Assembly: GCA_036488875.1 (NCBI GenBank)
Contig: DASXGW010000008.1
Location: forward strand, 1-64,000
Length of the DNA: 64,000 nt
Origin: Candidatus Baltobacteraceae bacterium
GTDB lineage: Bacteria > Vulcanimicrobiota > Vulcanimicrobiia > Vulcanimicrobiales > Vulcanimicrobiaceae
Reading direction: 5' to 3'
Shown: piece after piece, positions 16,817 to 25,424 of the stretch
How positions within the stretch are numbered: the stretch's first letter is position 1
How the letters are laid out: every line of letters begins with the position of its first letter
The notes under the pieces: generated by a model
Seen by the model: the letters and a program-made list of their open reading frames with translations, nothing else
The model's database searches: none
Told to the model about the DNA's origin: nothing
Translations under genes and position numbers: made by a program

Positions 16817-18186
16817 GCGAGCAGGTCCTCCACGATTTCCTCGAGCTTGTATTTACGCGATCCTTTGAGCAGCACGACGTCGCCTTTGCGCGCGTGTTCG
16901 CGCAGCCAGCGAGCGGCCTGCGCGTTATCGTCGATCGTCACGATCATCTGCGACGAAAAGCCGGCCCCGGCGGCTCCACGGGCCAGCGCGCCGGCGTATT
17001 CTCCGCTAACAAGTAATACGTCGACGCGCTTGGCTGCGTGCGCCCCCACCCGCTCGTGCAATTTTTCAGATTCGTTTCCCAGTTCGGCCATGCTGCCGAG
17101 CACGGCAATCGCGCGTTCGGGTTTCTCCATGGCGAACGCGTCGAGCGCAGCGACCATTCCGCTCGCGTTGGCGTTGTACGCGTCGTAAATGACGCGCCAG
17201 CCGGCGGGCACGCGAAACGATTCGAACCGTCCTTCGGGCAAGCGTAACGTCGCCAGAACCTCGCGCATCGACGCGAGCGGTACGCCGAGCTCGAGCGCGC
17301 CCGCGATTGCCGCGGCCGCGTTGGCGCGGTTGTGCAGGCCGGGAACGTTGACGTCGACGTCGAGTTCTTCGCAGCGATCGCCGTCGCGATCGACCGCGCG
17401 CGAGCGTCCGGCCAACGTCGTCATGCGGCCCGGACGATCCGCGGCTTCCGCTTCGCGCGCGGCAAACCAATGCGGCGGATGCACCAAACGGGCGGCACGC
17501 TTGACCGAGACGGGATCGTCGGCGTTGAGCACCGCACGCGCGCCTTTTTCAAAGAGCGCCCACTTCGTCTCGGCAAGCCGTTCGCGCGATCCCATGATTT
17601 CCAAGTGCGCTTCGCCAATGTTGGTCAGCACGCCGACTTCGGGTTTGGCAAACGCGACGAGCGTTGCGACGTCGCCGTACTGGCGCGCCCCCATCTCGAT
17701 CACGATTGCGTCGTGTTCTTCATTGGACGCCGCGAGCAGCAGTTTGCCGACGCCGATCTCGTTATTCTCGTTGGCCGGCGCCGCGATCACGCGGCTTCCG
17801 TATTTCGTCGCCAGCAGTTGCGTAAGGAACGCCTTCGTCGTCGTCTTTCCGGTACTGCCCGTAATCGCGATGACGCGCCCCGCGAACGTGTCGCGCGCAA
17901 TGCCCGCCAACGTCATGTACGCCGAGCGCGTACGCTCGACCAGGAGGGTTGCGACTCCGGGAACGCGCGAATCGGCTTCGTCGACGACCAGCAGCGCGGC
18001 GCCGCGCTTGACGGCGTCGGCCGTGTAGTCGTGACCGTTGAACCGGTCGCCGGTCAGGGCCACGAACGTGTCGCCTCGCTCGAGCGTGCGCGTGTCGGTG
18101 CTGACGCGCACCTCGGCCGGCGCGGCATCGGCATCGAAGAGCGTCGCACCCAGCGCGGTCACGGCTTGTTGAATCGGGATGTTCAT
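16813..18186 (-). CDS. murF: UDP-MurNAc-tripeptide--D-alanyl-D-alanine ligase
   Basis: A 457-residue Mur ligase completing the pentapeptide with D-Ala-D-Ala. It shows VSTDTRTLERGDTFVAL in the N-terminal domain, the ATP loop AITGSTGKTTTKAFL, VIEMGARQYGDVATL, NIGEAHLEIMGSRE and a C-terminal YDAYNANASGMVAALDAF. The ATG overlaps the murE stop by four bases. Earlier in-frame starts lie in murE and were rejected. Confidence 0.96.
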   Translation of the reverse strand: MNIPIQQAVTALGATLFDADAAPAEVRVSTDTRTLERGDTFVALTGDRFNGHDYTADAVKRGAALLVVDEADSRVPGVATLLVERTRSAYMTLAGIARDTFAGRVIAITGSTGKTTTKAFLTQLLATKYGSRVIAAPANENNEIGVGKLLLAASNEEHDAIVIEMGARQYGDVATLVAFAKPEVGVLTNIGEAHLEIMGSRERLAETKWALFEKGARAVLNADDPVSVKRAARLVHPPHWFAAREAEAADRPGRMTTLAGRSRAVDRDGDRCEELDVDVNVPGLHNRANAAAAIAGALELGVPLASMREVLATLRLPEGRFESFRVPAGWRVIYDAYNANASGMVAALDAFAMEKPERAIAVLGSMAELGNESEKLHERVGAHAAKRVDVLLVSGEYAGALARGAAGAGFSSQMIVTIDDNAQAARWLREHARKGDVVLLKGSRKYKLEEIVEDLLA

Positions 18187-19643
18187 GCTAGACGCTCCAA
18201 GGCGTCCCGCACGACCGCGACATCGTCGAAATCGAGAACCCGTTCGCCGACGAGCTGATACGCCTCGTGTCCTTTTCCGGCGACGAGCACGACGTCTCCC
18301 GCGCCCGCTTCGGAAACGGCGCGTTGGATGGCGCGCCGCCGGTCGAGCTCGACCGCGACGGTCGACTGGGACCCGCTGCCGGCAACGATCTCGGCGGCAA
18401 TCGAGCCGGGATCCTCGCTGCGCGGATTGTCGCTGGTCACGATCACGCGATCGGCCAACCGGGCCGCGACGGCGCCCATCTCCGGACGCTTGCCGCGATC
18501 GCGATCGCCACCGCAGCCGAAGACGACGAAGAGTTTGCCGCGCGTCGTTTCGCGCAGCGATCGCAGCGCGTTTTCGAGCGCGTCGGGCGTGTGCGCGTAA
18601 TCGACGACGACGTCGATGGCGCCGCCACGCACGTGCTCCATCCGTCCGGGCACGCGTTCGAGCTCGGCCAATCCGGCAGCCGATGCGGCATCGTCGACGC
18701 CCAACGTGCGCGCGGTGCCGATTGCGGCCAGCGCGTTCCAAACGTTGAACCGTCCGGGAAGCCGCACGAAGAACTCGCGGCCGTCGAGCGTAAAGCGGCT
18801 GCCGCCCGGTTCGACGGCCACGTTGGTCGCGACCAAGGTGGCGCTGCGGCTGCCGTAGGTCAGCGTTTCGACGCCGCGCCCGCGAAGATCGGCGGCCCAG
18901 CGCAAGCCGTGTTCGTCGTCGGCATTGATCACGCACGTCTGCGCGAGCGCGAACAGCCGGCGCTTCGCCGCCGCGTACGATTCCAACGTCTGATGAAAAT
19001 CTAAGTGATCGCGCGTCACGTTCGTCAGCACGCCGATGCGGAAACGCACGTCCTCGACGCGATCGAGTGCGAGCGCGTGGGAGCTGACCTCCATCGCGAC
19101 CGTAGTCGCCCCCGCGTCGTGCATCGCCGCGAGCAGGCCTTGGAGCTCCACCGGTTGCGGCGTCGTGTTCGCAAGCGTCCACGATCGATCGCCGAACTCG
19201 GCGCCGACGGTGCCGATGACGCCGCACGGGCGGTTTGCCGCATTGCAGATTGCGGCAATCATGCGCGTCGTCGTCGTCTTTCCATTCGTGCCGGTCACGC
19301 CGGCGACGTCGAGCGCCTGCGACGGATCGCCGTAAAACGCGGCGGCGAGCGGCGAGAGCGCGCGCCGCGTATCGGGAACGTGTACGACCGTCACGTGCGC
19401 CGGTACGCGCGGCTGATGCGCCGCCTCGACGACGATCGCGATCGCGCCCTTGGCAACCGCCTGCGCGACGTACTCGTGACCGTCGGCGTGTTCACCGCGC
19501 AGCGCGACGAAGAGCGCTCCCGGAGACACCGCCCGCGAGTCGATCGTTATTGCGGTGACCAAGCGCGTGGTGTCGCCGTTGACTTGCGAGCTCGCCGGCA
19601 ATCGGAGCAACAGCGCCGCCAGCTCCATCGTGCGCTCAGCCAT
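18183..19643 (-). CDS. murE: UDP-MurNAc-dipeptide--meso-DAP ligase
   Basis: A 486-residue Mur ligase adding the third peptide residue. The N-terminal ITIDSRAVSPGALFVAL is followed by AGVTGTNGKTTTTRMIAAI, EVSSHALALDRV, TNVTRDHLDFHQTLESYAAAK and VVDYAHTPDALENAL. The C-terminal TSDNPRSEDPGSI has the DNPR signature associated with meso-diaminopimelate specificity rather than lysine. It overlaps the upstream PBP gene by eight bases and murF by four. Confidence 0.96.
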   Translation of the reverse strand: MAERTMELAALLLRLPASSQVNGDTTRLVTAITIDSRAVSPGALFVALRGEHADGHEYVAQAVAKGAIAIVVEAAHQPRVPAHVTVVHVPDTRRALSPLAAAFYGDPSQALDVAGVTGTNGKTTTTRMIAAICNAANRPCGVIGTVGAEFGDRSWTLANTTPQPVELQGLLAAMHDAGATTVAMEVSSHALALDRVEDVRFRIGVLTNVTRDHLDFHQTLESYAAAKRRLFALAQTCVINADDEHGLRWAADLRGRGVETLTYGSRSATLVATNVAVEPGGSRFTLDGREFFVRLPGRFNVWNALAAIGTARTLGVDDAASAAGLAELERVPGRMEHVRGGAIDVVVDYAHTPDALENALRSLRETTRGKLFVVFGCGGDRDRGKRPEMGAVAARLADRVIVTSDNPRSEDPGSIAAEIVAGSGSQSTVAVELDRRRAIQRAVSEAGAGDVVLVAGKGHEAYQLVGERVLDFDDVAVVRDALERLA

Positions 19644-21378
19644 GCGCCGGCTTTACGGGATCTTCCACCGGCAAAATGCCCGCGTGCAGCATCGCCGCGC
19701 GTGAAATCTCGGAAAAGGCCGGCGCCGCGACGACGCTGCCGTAGTAGGAACCGATGGGACGCTCGACTTTCACGTAAACCACGTATCGCGGGTGTTCGTA
19801 GGGGACCATTCCGATAAACGAGGCGGCATAGTATCCCGCGCGATAGGTGCCGCCGACGACCATCTCCGCGGTGCCGGTTTTTCCGGCAGTCGTATACCCG
19901 GGGATTTGGGCCGACGGGTCGCCCGTTCCGTGCATTACGACCAAGCGCAGGAAGGCGCGCAGCTCGGCGGCGGTCTTTTCGGAGAAGACGCGGCGGACGA
20001 CCTTAGGGGTAGTGGTGCGGACCAGCTTGCCGTCTTGATCGTAGACGGCGCGAACGATCCGCGGCTGGAGAAGCAGGCCACCGTTGGCGATCGCGCAGTA
20101 GTAGCGCGCCATCGCGATCGGGGTCACCGACACGCCTTGCCCAAACGACATCGTCGCGAGCGACGGCGCGCTCCAATCCGGCGGCGGCGGCACGATGCCG
20201 GGGTTTTCGCCAGGCAGACCGATGCCCGTCGGATCGCCGAAGCCCGCGCGTCTCTCCATGTCGTAAAACGTACGCGCGCCGATGGACATGCCCACTTCGG
20301 CGGCGCCGACGTTGTGCGAGTACTGGATGATCTGCGAGAGCGTTTCGGTGCTGCCGTTTAGCGGCATATCGTCTTCGGCGTTGTGGATTACCCGGCCGCC
20401 GACTTCGAGCGCGTCGCGCGCCGGAAAGACCGACGTCAGCGACACCTTATGGGATTCGAGTGCGGCCGCGGCGGTAACGAGCTTAAAGGTCGAGCCCGGC
20501 TCGTAGGCGTCCATCACGGCGCGGTCGCGGCGCGCTCCGTCGCCGAACTTCCAGAAACGATTCGGATCGAAGTCGGGCATGTTCGCGAGCGCAAGCACTT
20601 CGCCGGTCCACGGATCCATCACGATGGCCGTTCCGTCGAGTGCGTGAAAGGCTTTGACTTGCTTTGCCAATGCGCGTTCGGCGGCGAACTGTAAATACGA
20701 GTCGATCGTCAGCTCGACGTTGTCGCCGGGTTCCGCCGGCTTGACGACGCGTTCCATTCCGAACGGAATCGGCCGTCCGAACTCGTCGGCTTCGAGCGTC
20801 ATCGAGCCCGAGCGGCCGCGCAGGACGTCGTCGTACGAGTACTCGAGTCCGTCGAGGCCGTTTTCATCGGTGCCGACGAAACCGATCACCGTCGACGCCA
20901 GCGTTCCCACCGTATCGACGCGCAAGCCTGAGTCTTCTTCTTTTAACGCGATACCGGGCAAGCCGAGATCGCGCACGCGTTCGGCAACGTCGTGCGGCAC
21001 TTTGCGCGCGATCCACGCGAACCACGAATGTTTGTCACGCAGTCCTTCGATCGTTTCGGGCGAAAGTTTGCCGACCGTCTTGCTCAGTTGCGCGATGGTG
21101 CGATTGACGTCGGTCATGTCGCGCGGTACCGCGTAGACGCTTTCGGACGGCAAAGAACGCGCCATCACGTTTCCGTCGCGATCGAGAATACTGCCGCGCC
21201 GCGCGAAGACTTCCACCGTGTCGGATCGCTGCGCGAGCGCGTCGCGCGCATAGGCAGGTCCGTTACGCACTTGCACGTCGACCAGCCGCCAGACCAGGTA
21301 GAGCGCGATGAGCAGGCAAGCGTAGAATAGATACTTAGCACGCATCGGGGCGACGCGCGCGAACGTTCGTTGATGCAC
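19636..21378 (-). CDS. ftsI: Peptidoglycan D,D-transpeptidase (FtsI/PBP class B)
   Basis: A 580-residue class B penicillin-binding protein. A single membrane helix lies near residues 14-30, followed by the dimerisation domain and the transpeptidase domain. The active-site motifs are EPGSTFKLVTA (SxxK), YSHNVGAAE (SxN) and TAGKTGTAEM (KTG). Its place between ftsL and murE is that of ftsI. The N-terminus may begin at the internal ATG at 21345, giving a shorter cytoplasmic segment. The gene starts three bases after the ftsL stop. Confidence 0.93.
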   Translation of the reverse strand: MHQRTFARVAPMRAKYLFYACLLIALYLVWRLVDVQVRNGPAYARDALAQRSDTVEVFARRGSILDRDGNVMARSLPSESVYAVPRDMTDVNRTIAQLSKTVGKLSPETIEGLRDKHSWFAWIARKVPHDVAERVRDLGLPGIALKEEDSGLRVDTVGTLASTVIGFVGTDENGLDGLEYSYDDVLRGRSGSMTLEADEFGRPIPFGMERVVKPAEPGDNVELTIDSYLQFAAERALAKQVKAFHALDGTAIVMDPWTGEVLALANMPDFDPNRFWKFGDGARRDRAVMDAYEPGSTFKLVTAAAALESHKVSLTSVFPARDALEVGGRVIHNAEDDMPLNGSTETLSQIIQYSHNVGAAEVGMSIGARTFYDMERRAGFGDPTGIGLPGENPGIVPPPPDWSAPSLATMSFGQGVSVTPIAMARYYCAIANGGLLLQPRIVRAVYDQDGKLVRTTTPKVVRRVFSEKTAAELRAFLRLVVMHGTGDPSAQIPGYTTAGKTGTAEMVVGGTYRAGYYAASFIGMVPYEHPRYVVYVKVERPIGSYYGSVVAAPAFSEISRAAMLHAGILPVEDPVKPAHG

Positions 21379-21380
21379 TG

Positions 21381-21821
21381 CTAGGGGTGAGCGGGAATCA
21401 ACATCCCCGCGAGCGAGGAGAAGGCGGCGAGATGCCGCCCCTGCGACGCCTGCGCCGACGAAGGCAGCTCGACCAGGGCGAAATGCTGCGGTTCGATCAT
21501 GCCCAAGCGTGCGGCAAGCGCCGCCAAACGGTCGTCCGAGCGAAGCACCGCGATCTTGTCGTCGAGACGCATCGTCTCGGCTTGGAGCGCCGCGCGCTCG
21601 TGCTTGGCGTTGGCAACGGCGTACGACAACCCGGTGAGTTCCGACGTGAGCACGACGTAGGCCATCAGGAACGCCAGCACGATGGTGAGTGCGCCCGAAA
21701 TTTGCAGTAGATTCTTATATCGCGCTTTCGACTTTTTGTCGATGCGCCGGTGCGTCGCCGCACGCGCGGTGCGAGGATTGGGAATCCGGTGCTTGCGTTC
21801 GAGTTGGCGGGGCTGTACCAA
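21381..21821 (-). CDS. ftsL: FtsL-like division protein
   Basis: A 146-residue bitopic protein: a basic cytoplasmic stretch of about 38 residues, one hydrophobic helix near 42-62, then a helical region with leucine-rich heptad character (AKHERAALQAETMRLDDKIAVLRSDDRLAALAARLGM) typical of FtsL/DivIC coiled coils. Sequence conservation in this family is low, so the call rests on architecture and on the position between rsmH and ftsI. The start is a TTG immediately following the rsmH TAA, with AAAGG eight bases upstream inside rsmH. Confidence 0.8.
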   Translation of the reverse strand: MVQPRQLERKHRIPNPRTARAATHRRIDKKSKARYKNLLQISGALTIVLAFLMAYVVLTSELTGLSYAVANAKHERAALQAETMRLDDKIAVLRSDDRLAALAARLGMIEPQHFALVELPSSAQASQGRHLAAFSSLAGMLIPAHP

Positions 21822-22694
21822 TTAACTGGCCTTTCGTCGAGCCGCGCGCAACTTAGCGCTGCGCGCGCGAACGTTTTGCGTGATTTCGTGCTCCGTGGGA
21901 GCCAGCGGCCGGCGCGTCAGGACTTCGAGCCGTTCGTCGTCGCGGAACGTATGCTTCACGATGCGGTCTTCGAGCGAGTGAAAGCTGATGACGGCCACTC
22001 GACCGGCCGAACGCAAGCGCCCAATTGCGGCGTGCAGGCCCTCGCGCAGGGCGTCGAGCTCGTCGTTGACCGCGATGCGCAGCGCTTGAAAGACGCGCGT
22101 CGCCGGATGGATGCGCTCGCGCCGCCCAGGGCGGTGAACGATGCCCGCGATCAGCGATGCAAACTCGGTGGTGGTGGCAGGCAGCGTCCCTGACGCGCGC
22201 CGCTCGACGATCGCGTGTGCGATGCGACGCGCGGCACGTTCTTCACCGTAATGGAAGAACATGTCGGCCAGTTCGCGCTCGCTCGCACTGGAGAGAACGT
22301 CGTACGCGGTGCGCCCGGCGTACGGATTCATCCGCATGTCGAGCGGCGCGGGTTTGCCCAGGGAGAAGCCGCGTTCGGGATCGTCAAACTGCATGGACGA
22401 TACTCCCAAGTCGAATAAAATGCCATCGATCGACCCGATCGCTTGACGGTCGAGCTGCTCGCACAGCTCGCGAAAGTTCGCCGGTATAAAGGTAAAGCGA
22501 GGGTCGGCGATCTCGGCCGCTCGCGGTATCGCCGATGGATCCGCGTCGAACGCGAGGAGCCGGCCAGTCTCCAAACGATCCAAGATCGCCCGGGAGTGCC
22601 CACCCGCACCGAAGGTCGCATCGACGTAGATCCCATCGGAGCGGATCTCCAGGCAGTCCAAGGCCGGACCCAAGAGCACTGGGACGTGGCTCAT
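21822..22694 (-). CDS. rsmH: 16S rRNA m4C1402 methyltransferase
   Basis: A 290-residue SAM-dependent methyltransferase (formerly MraW) for N4 of C1402 in 16S rRNA. The N-terminus HVPVLLGPALDCL is followed by the SAM loop YVDATFGAGGHSRAIL. Later come GILFDLGVSSMQFDDPERGFS, RMNPYAGRTAYDVL and VAVISFHSLEDRIVKHTF. It is slightly shorter than typical. It starts 12 bases after mraZ. Confidence 0.96.
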   Translation of the reverse strand: MSHVPVLLGPALDCLEIRSDGIYVDATFGAGGHSRAILDRLETGRLLAFDADPSAIPRAAEIADPRFTFIPANFRELCEQLDRQAIGSIDGILFDLGVSSMQFDDPERGFSLGKPAPLDMRMNPYAGRTAYDVLSSASERELADMFFHYGEERAARRIAHAIVERRASGTLPATTTEFASLIAGIVHRPGRRERIHPATRVFQALRIAVNDELDALREGLHAAIGRLRSAGRVAVISFHSLEDRIVKHTFRDDERLEVLTRRPLAPTEHEITQNVRARSAKLRAARRKAS

Positions 22695-22706
22695 GCGCGC
22701 ACCACA

Positions 22707-23156
22707 TCAGTACACGCCGAGGTCGGCCATGAAATCGGCAACCTCGCCCCCCGAGACGCTCTCGACGTTGTAGCGTTCCGCGGCCCAAATCTCGATGCGC
22801 GTCATCATGCCGACCGAGACGACGTTGCGTTCGATGCCGGCATAGGCGCGCAGACTGGCGGGAATGACGACCCGGCCCTGGGTATCGCTTGTGACTTCCT
22901 CTGTATGGGCGAAGATGTAGCGCAAAAACCGCCGGTACTTGTCGCGGTCTTCCTTGCGCGGCGGCGCCTCGAGCCGGCGCGAGATTTCCACCCACGTCGC
23001 AAGCGGAAAAAGGGCGAGGCACGGGTCCGGGTGCCCGATGGTTAGGACGAAGCGTTCGCCCAGGCGGTCCCTGAAGCGCGCGGGCACGATGAGACGCCCC
23101 TTACCGTCGAGGGCGTGCTGCTCCGACCCAGCGAAACGCGGCAGATCCGCCTGCAC
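22707..23156 (-). CDS. mraZ: Transcriptional regulator MraZ
   Basis: A 149-residue protein with two tandem SpoVT/AbrB-like domains: HALDGKGRLIVPARFRDRL in the first and VTSDTQGRVVIPASLRAYAGI in the second. MraZ binds direct repeats upstream of its own gene and controls the dcw operon, in E. coli as a repressor. The matching repeats are visible at 23173-23198. The gene starts the operon here; GGAGG lies just upstream of the ATG. Confidence 0.96.
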   Translation of the reverse strand: MQADLPRFAGSEQHALDGKGRLIVPARFRDRLGERFVLTIGHPDPCLALFPLATWVEISRRLEAPPRKEDRDKYRRFLRYIFAHTEEVTSDTQGRVVIPASLRAYAGIERNVVSVGMMTRIEIWAAERYNVESVSGGEVADFMADLGVY

Positions 23157-23172
23157 CTAAGTCCTCCGGAGA

Positions 23173-23225
23173 CACCACTAAGCACTACTTTGCTCCACTA
23201 TACGCCCCAAGAAGGCGCGAGGCAA
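23173..23225 (-). promoter_or_regulatory. dcw promoter with triple MraZ box
   Basis: Read on the minus strand: TTGCCT at 23225-23220 (-35-like), a 17-base spacer, TATAGT at 23202-23197 (-10-like), then three hexamers GTGGAG (23198-23193), GTAGTG (23188-23183) and GTGGTG (23178-23173). The hexamers are separated by exactly four bases each, giving 10-base periodicity. The known MraZ site in other bacteria is direct repeats of GTGGG/AG with a 10-base period upstream of mraZ, so this is a strong operator match. It overlaps the -10 and the likely transcription start, which fits repression. The region 23229-23420 on the other side is the leader of the divergent lipoprotein gene; I see nothing else definable in it. 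Confidence 0.85.
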
Positions 23226-23420
23226 GTTTGACCGGTGGCGGGATCCAGCTTAATTACGGAAGTCCATCTAGCACGAACGCTTGTTCGATGACGTCTTTCC
23301 GCTCGCGTTATTGGAAGGCGAGCGCTTTGCACGAGCGCCTACGCCTGTCGGTTCTCCACGAATCGGCGAGAAATACGTCCGTGGGGAAATGCGAGAAGGA
23401 AACGAATCGTTGTATCTCCC

Positions 23421-25424
23421 ATGCGCAATTTAGCGCCCTTGCGTTGGCTAACGCTCCTCGCGCTATCGGCGATTGCCGCTTGCTCTGCGCGTACTTCCTC
23501 GTTTGGCGTATTGCCGAATGCGGTTCGGGTTTCGCGTGTAGAGCGTTCGGCGGCGGGATACAGTGGCGATCTTTTTGTTGCCAACGTAGGAAGAAATACC
23601 CAACGCGGCAGCGTCGCGGTTTTTGCGAACGGGGGTTCTAACCCCGTTCATCAGGTCGTGAACGGGATCGATAGACCGAGCGCAATCGCGTTCGAACTTT
23701 CCGGGGACCTCGTCGTTGCCAACTCGGCGCGAGACTCGCTAACCGTTTACGACGCGGCGACTCTCACGCTCGAGGACACGATCACGCAAGGTGTTTCGTC
23801 GCCGTCGGCGCTGGCGACGGATTTCATGGGGAACGTTTACGCCGGCAATCAGAACAGCGTGACCGTATACGCGCCGCACCAGAGCGCACCGATACGAACG
23901 ATTTCCGGAGTCGTCGCGCCGCGGCGGCTCGCGTTCGATCAATACGGCTCGCTATACGTCGTCCAAAACAGCACCATTGAGGTGTATGCGCCGGGAGCCG
24001 TGAAGCCGTTTCGTACGATTCGCAAGGGCCTCAACGATCCGCGTTGGACCGTATTCGCTTCGGATGGCAGTTTGGTCGTCGCTAATGCGGGCGGCACCAG
24101 TGGAAAAGGATCGATCGCGATATATCCGCCGTACGCCAACGTACCCAAGCTGCGTATTACCGCGGGAATCGACGTGCCGGTGCGCGTCGTCTTCGATTCG
24201 TCGGGAAACATGTACGTTGCCAACGACGGCGACGGAACCGGATCGGTCACGGTTTTCGCGAAGGGCGGCGTACGACCGCTCCGCACCATCAGGGCCGGTA
24301 TAAATCACCCAAGCGCGCTCGACTTTGCTTTCGGGCGTCTCTACGTAGCAAATGCTCCTTCGAGCGGTGCGGGATCGCTTGTGTCTTACGTAGTCGGGTC
24401 GTCGCAGCCCGCGCAAACGATTACCACCGGCGTCAACGTTCCGTCGACGATGCGCGCGCCGGGTAAAGCGGTTAAGCAGTATCTCTTTGTCTCAAACGTC
24501 GCGAAGAATTCGGTCACGATCTATCCGATTGGAACCGGTAACCTCGTGCGCACGATTTCCTCCCAGATCTCCAAACTGAATTCGATGTTGGTGGACGGAT
24601 GGGGAAATCTCGACGTGCTGGGAGCCGCAGGAGTGAGCGTCTACGCAGCGGGCGGCCTCACGCCTTTGACCGATCTTTCCGGCACGAACGACGTTTCCGC
24701 AATTGCGCTGGATTCGAACGGGTCGCTCTACGTTTCGCACGAGGGCGGCGGAACGGCGAACTATCCCGGATCCATCGGAATCTATCCGCCCGGTTCGACC
24801 AGTCCAGTGCGCACCATCGCGGGTTCGAGCACGTCGGAAATCCATATGCCGGTAGCGCTCGCAGTCGACGCTACCGGCAACCTTTACGTCGGAAACCTCG
24901 CCGACGGATTTCGTTCTTCTTCGGATTATCCAGGGAACTACGTAACGATGTTTACCCCCGGAAGCAGTACGCCGTCGAACGTCATTGGGGTGAACGCACC
25001 CGAGCGCCTCGCTGTCGACGGATCGGGAAATCTGTTTGTAGGCAGCGCTAAGTCGTATTTTACAAGCTACGGGCCGGCGACGATCTTCGAATATGCGCCC
25101 GGGAGCAGTAAGCTGTTGCGGCAGATCGCGCTTAGCGCGCCGACATCAGCGTTTGTGCTTGACGGCGCGGGAAATCTCTACGTTGCCAACGAGAGCACGA
25201 ACGCCGTCGACGTGTACGCGCCGGGCGCGACGACGCCGGGGCGATCCATCGTGCGGGGCGTCGGCGCACCGTCAGCCCTGCTATTCGATCCGGTGGGAAA
25301 TCTCTACGTAGCGAACTCCTCGTTAAACACGGTGACCATGTATGCACCGGGGTCGAGTACTCCGTCGTTGACGATTCACAGCGGAGTCGACGCGCCAAAC
25401 GCGCTCGCCTTGGGAGGTTCGTAG
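23421..25424 (+). CDS. NHL-type beta-propeller lipoprotein (large)
   Basis: A 667-residue lipoprotein: a basic N-terminus, a hydrophobic segment and a lipobox IAAC at Cys21. The body is a long series of roughly 40-45-residue repeats built on the pattern (L)YVAN---TVTVYAPG---P-RTI--G---P-ALAFD--GN, giving well over ten blades, enough for two propellers. Such NHL/SMP-30-like propellers usually bind ligands or proteins; no catalytic residues can be assigned. AAGGAA lies upstream of the ATG. Its stop TAG shares one base with the GTG of the next paralogue, so they form an operon. Confidence 0.85.
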   Translation: MRNLAPLRWLTLLALSAIAACSARTSSFGVLPNAVRVSRVERSAAGYSGDLFVANVGRNTQRGSVAVFANGGSNPVHQVVNGIDRPSAIAFELSGDLVVANSARDSLTVYDAATLTLEDTITQGVSSPSALATDFMGNVYAGNQNSVTVYAPHQSAPIRTISGVVAPRRLAFDQYGSLYVVQNSTIEVYAPGAVKPFRTIRKGLNDPRWTVFASDGSLVVANAGGTSGKGSIAIYPPYANVPKLRITAGIDVPVRVVFDSSGNMYVANDGDGTGSVTVFAKGGVRPLRTIRAGINHPSALDFAFGRLYVANAPSSGAGSLVSYVVGSSQPAQTITTGVNVPSTMRAPGKAVKQYLFVSNVAKNSVTIYPIGTGNLVRTISSQISKLNSMLVDGWGNLDVLGAAGVSVYAAGGLTPLTDLSGTNDVSAIALDSNGSLYVSHEGGGTANYPGSIGIYPPGSTSPVRTIAGSSTSEIHMPVALAVDATGNLYVGNLADGFRSSSDYPGNYVTMFTPGSSTPSNVIGVNAPERLAVDGSGNLFVGSAKSYFTSYGPATIFEYAPGSSKLLRQIALSAPTSAFVLDGAGNLYVANESTNAVDVYAPGATTPGRSIVRGVGAPSALLFDPVGNLYVANSSLNTVTMYAPGSSTPSLTIHSGVDAPNALALGGS

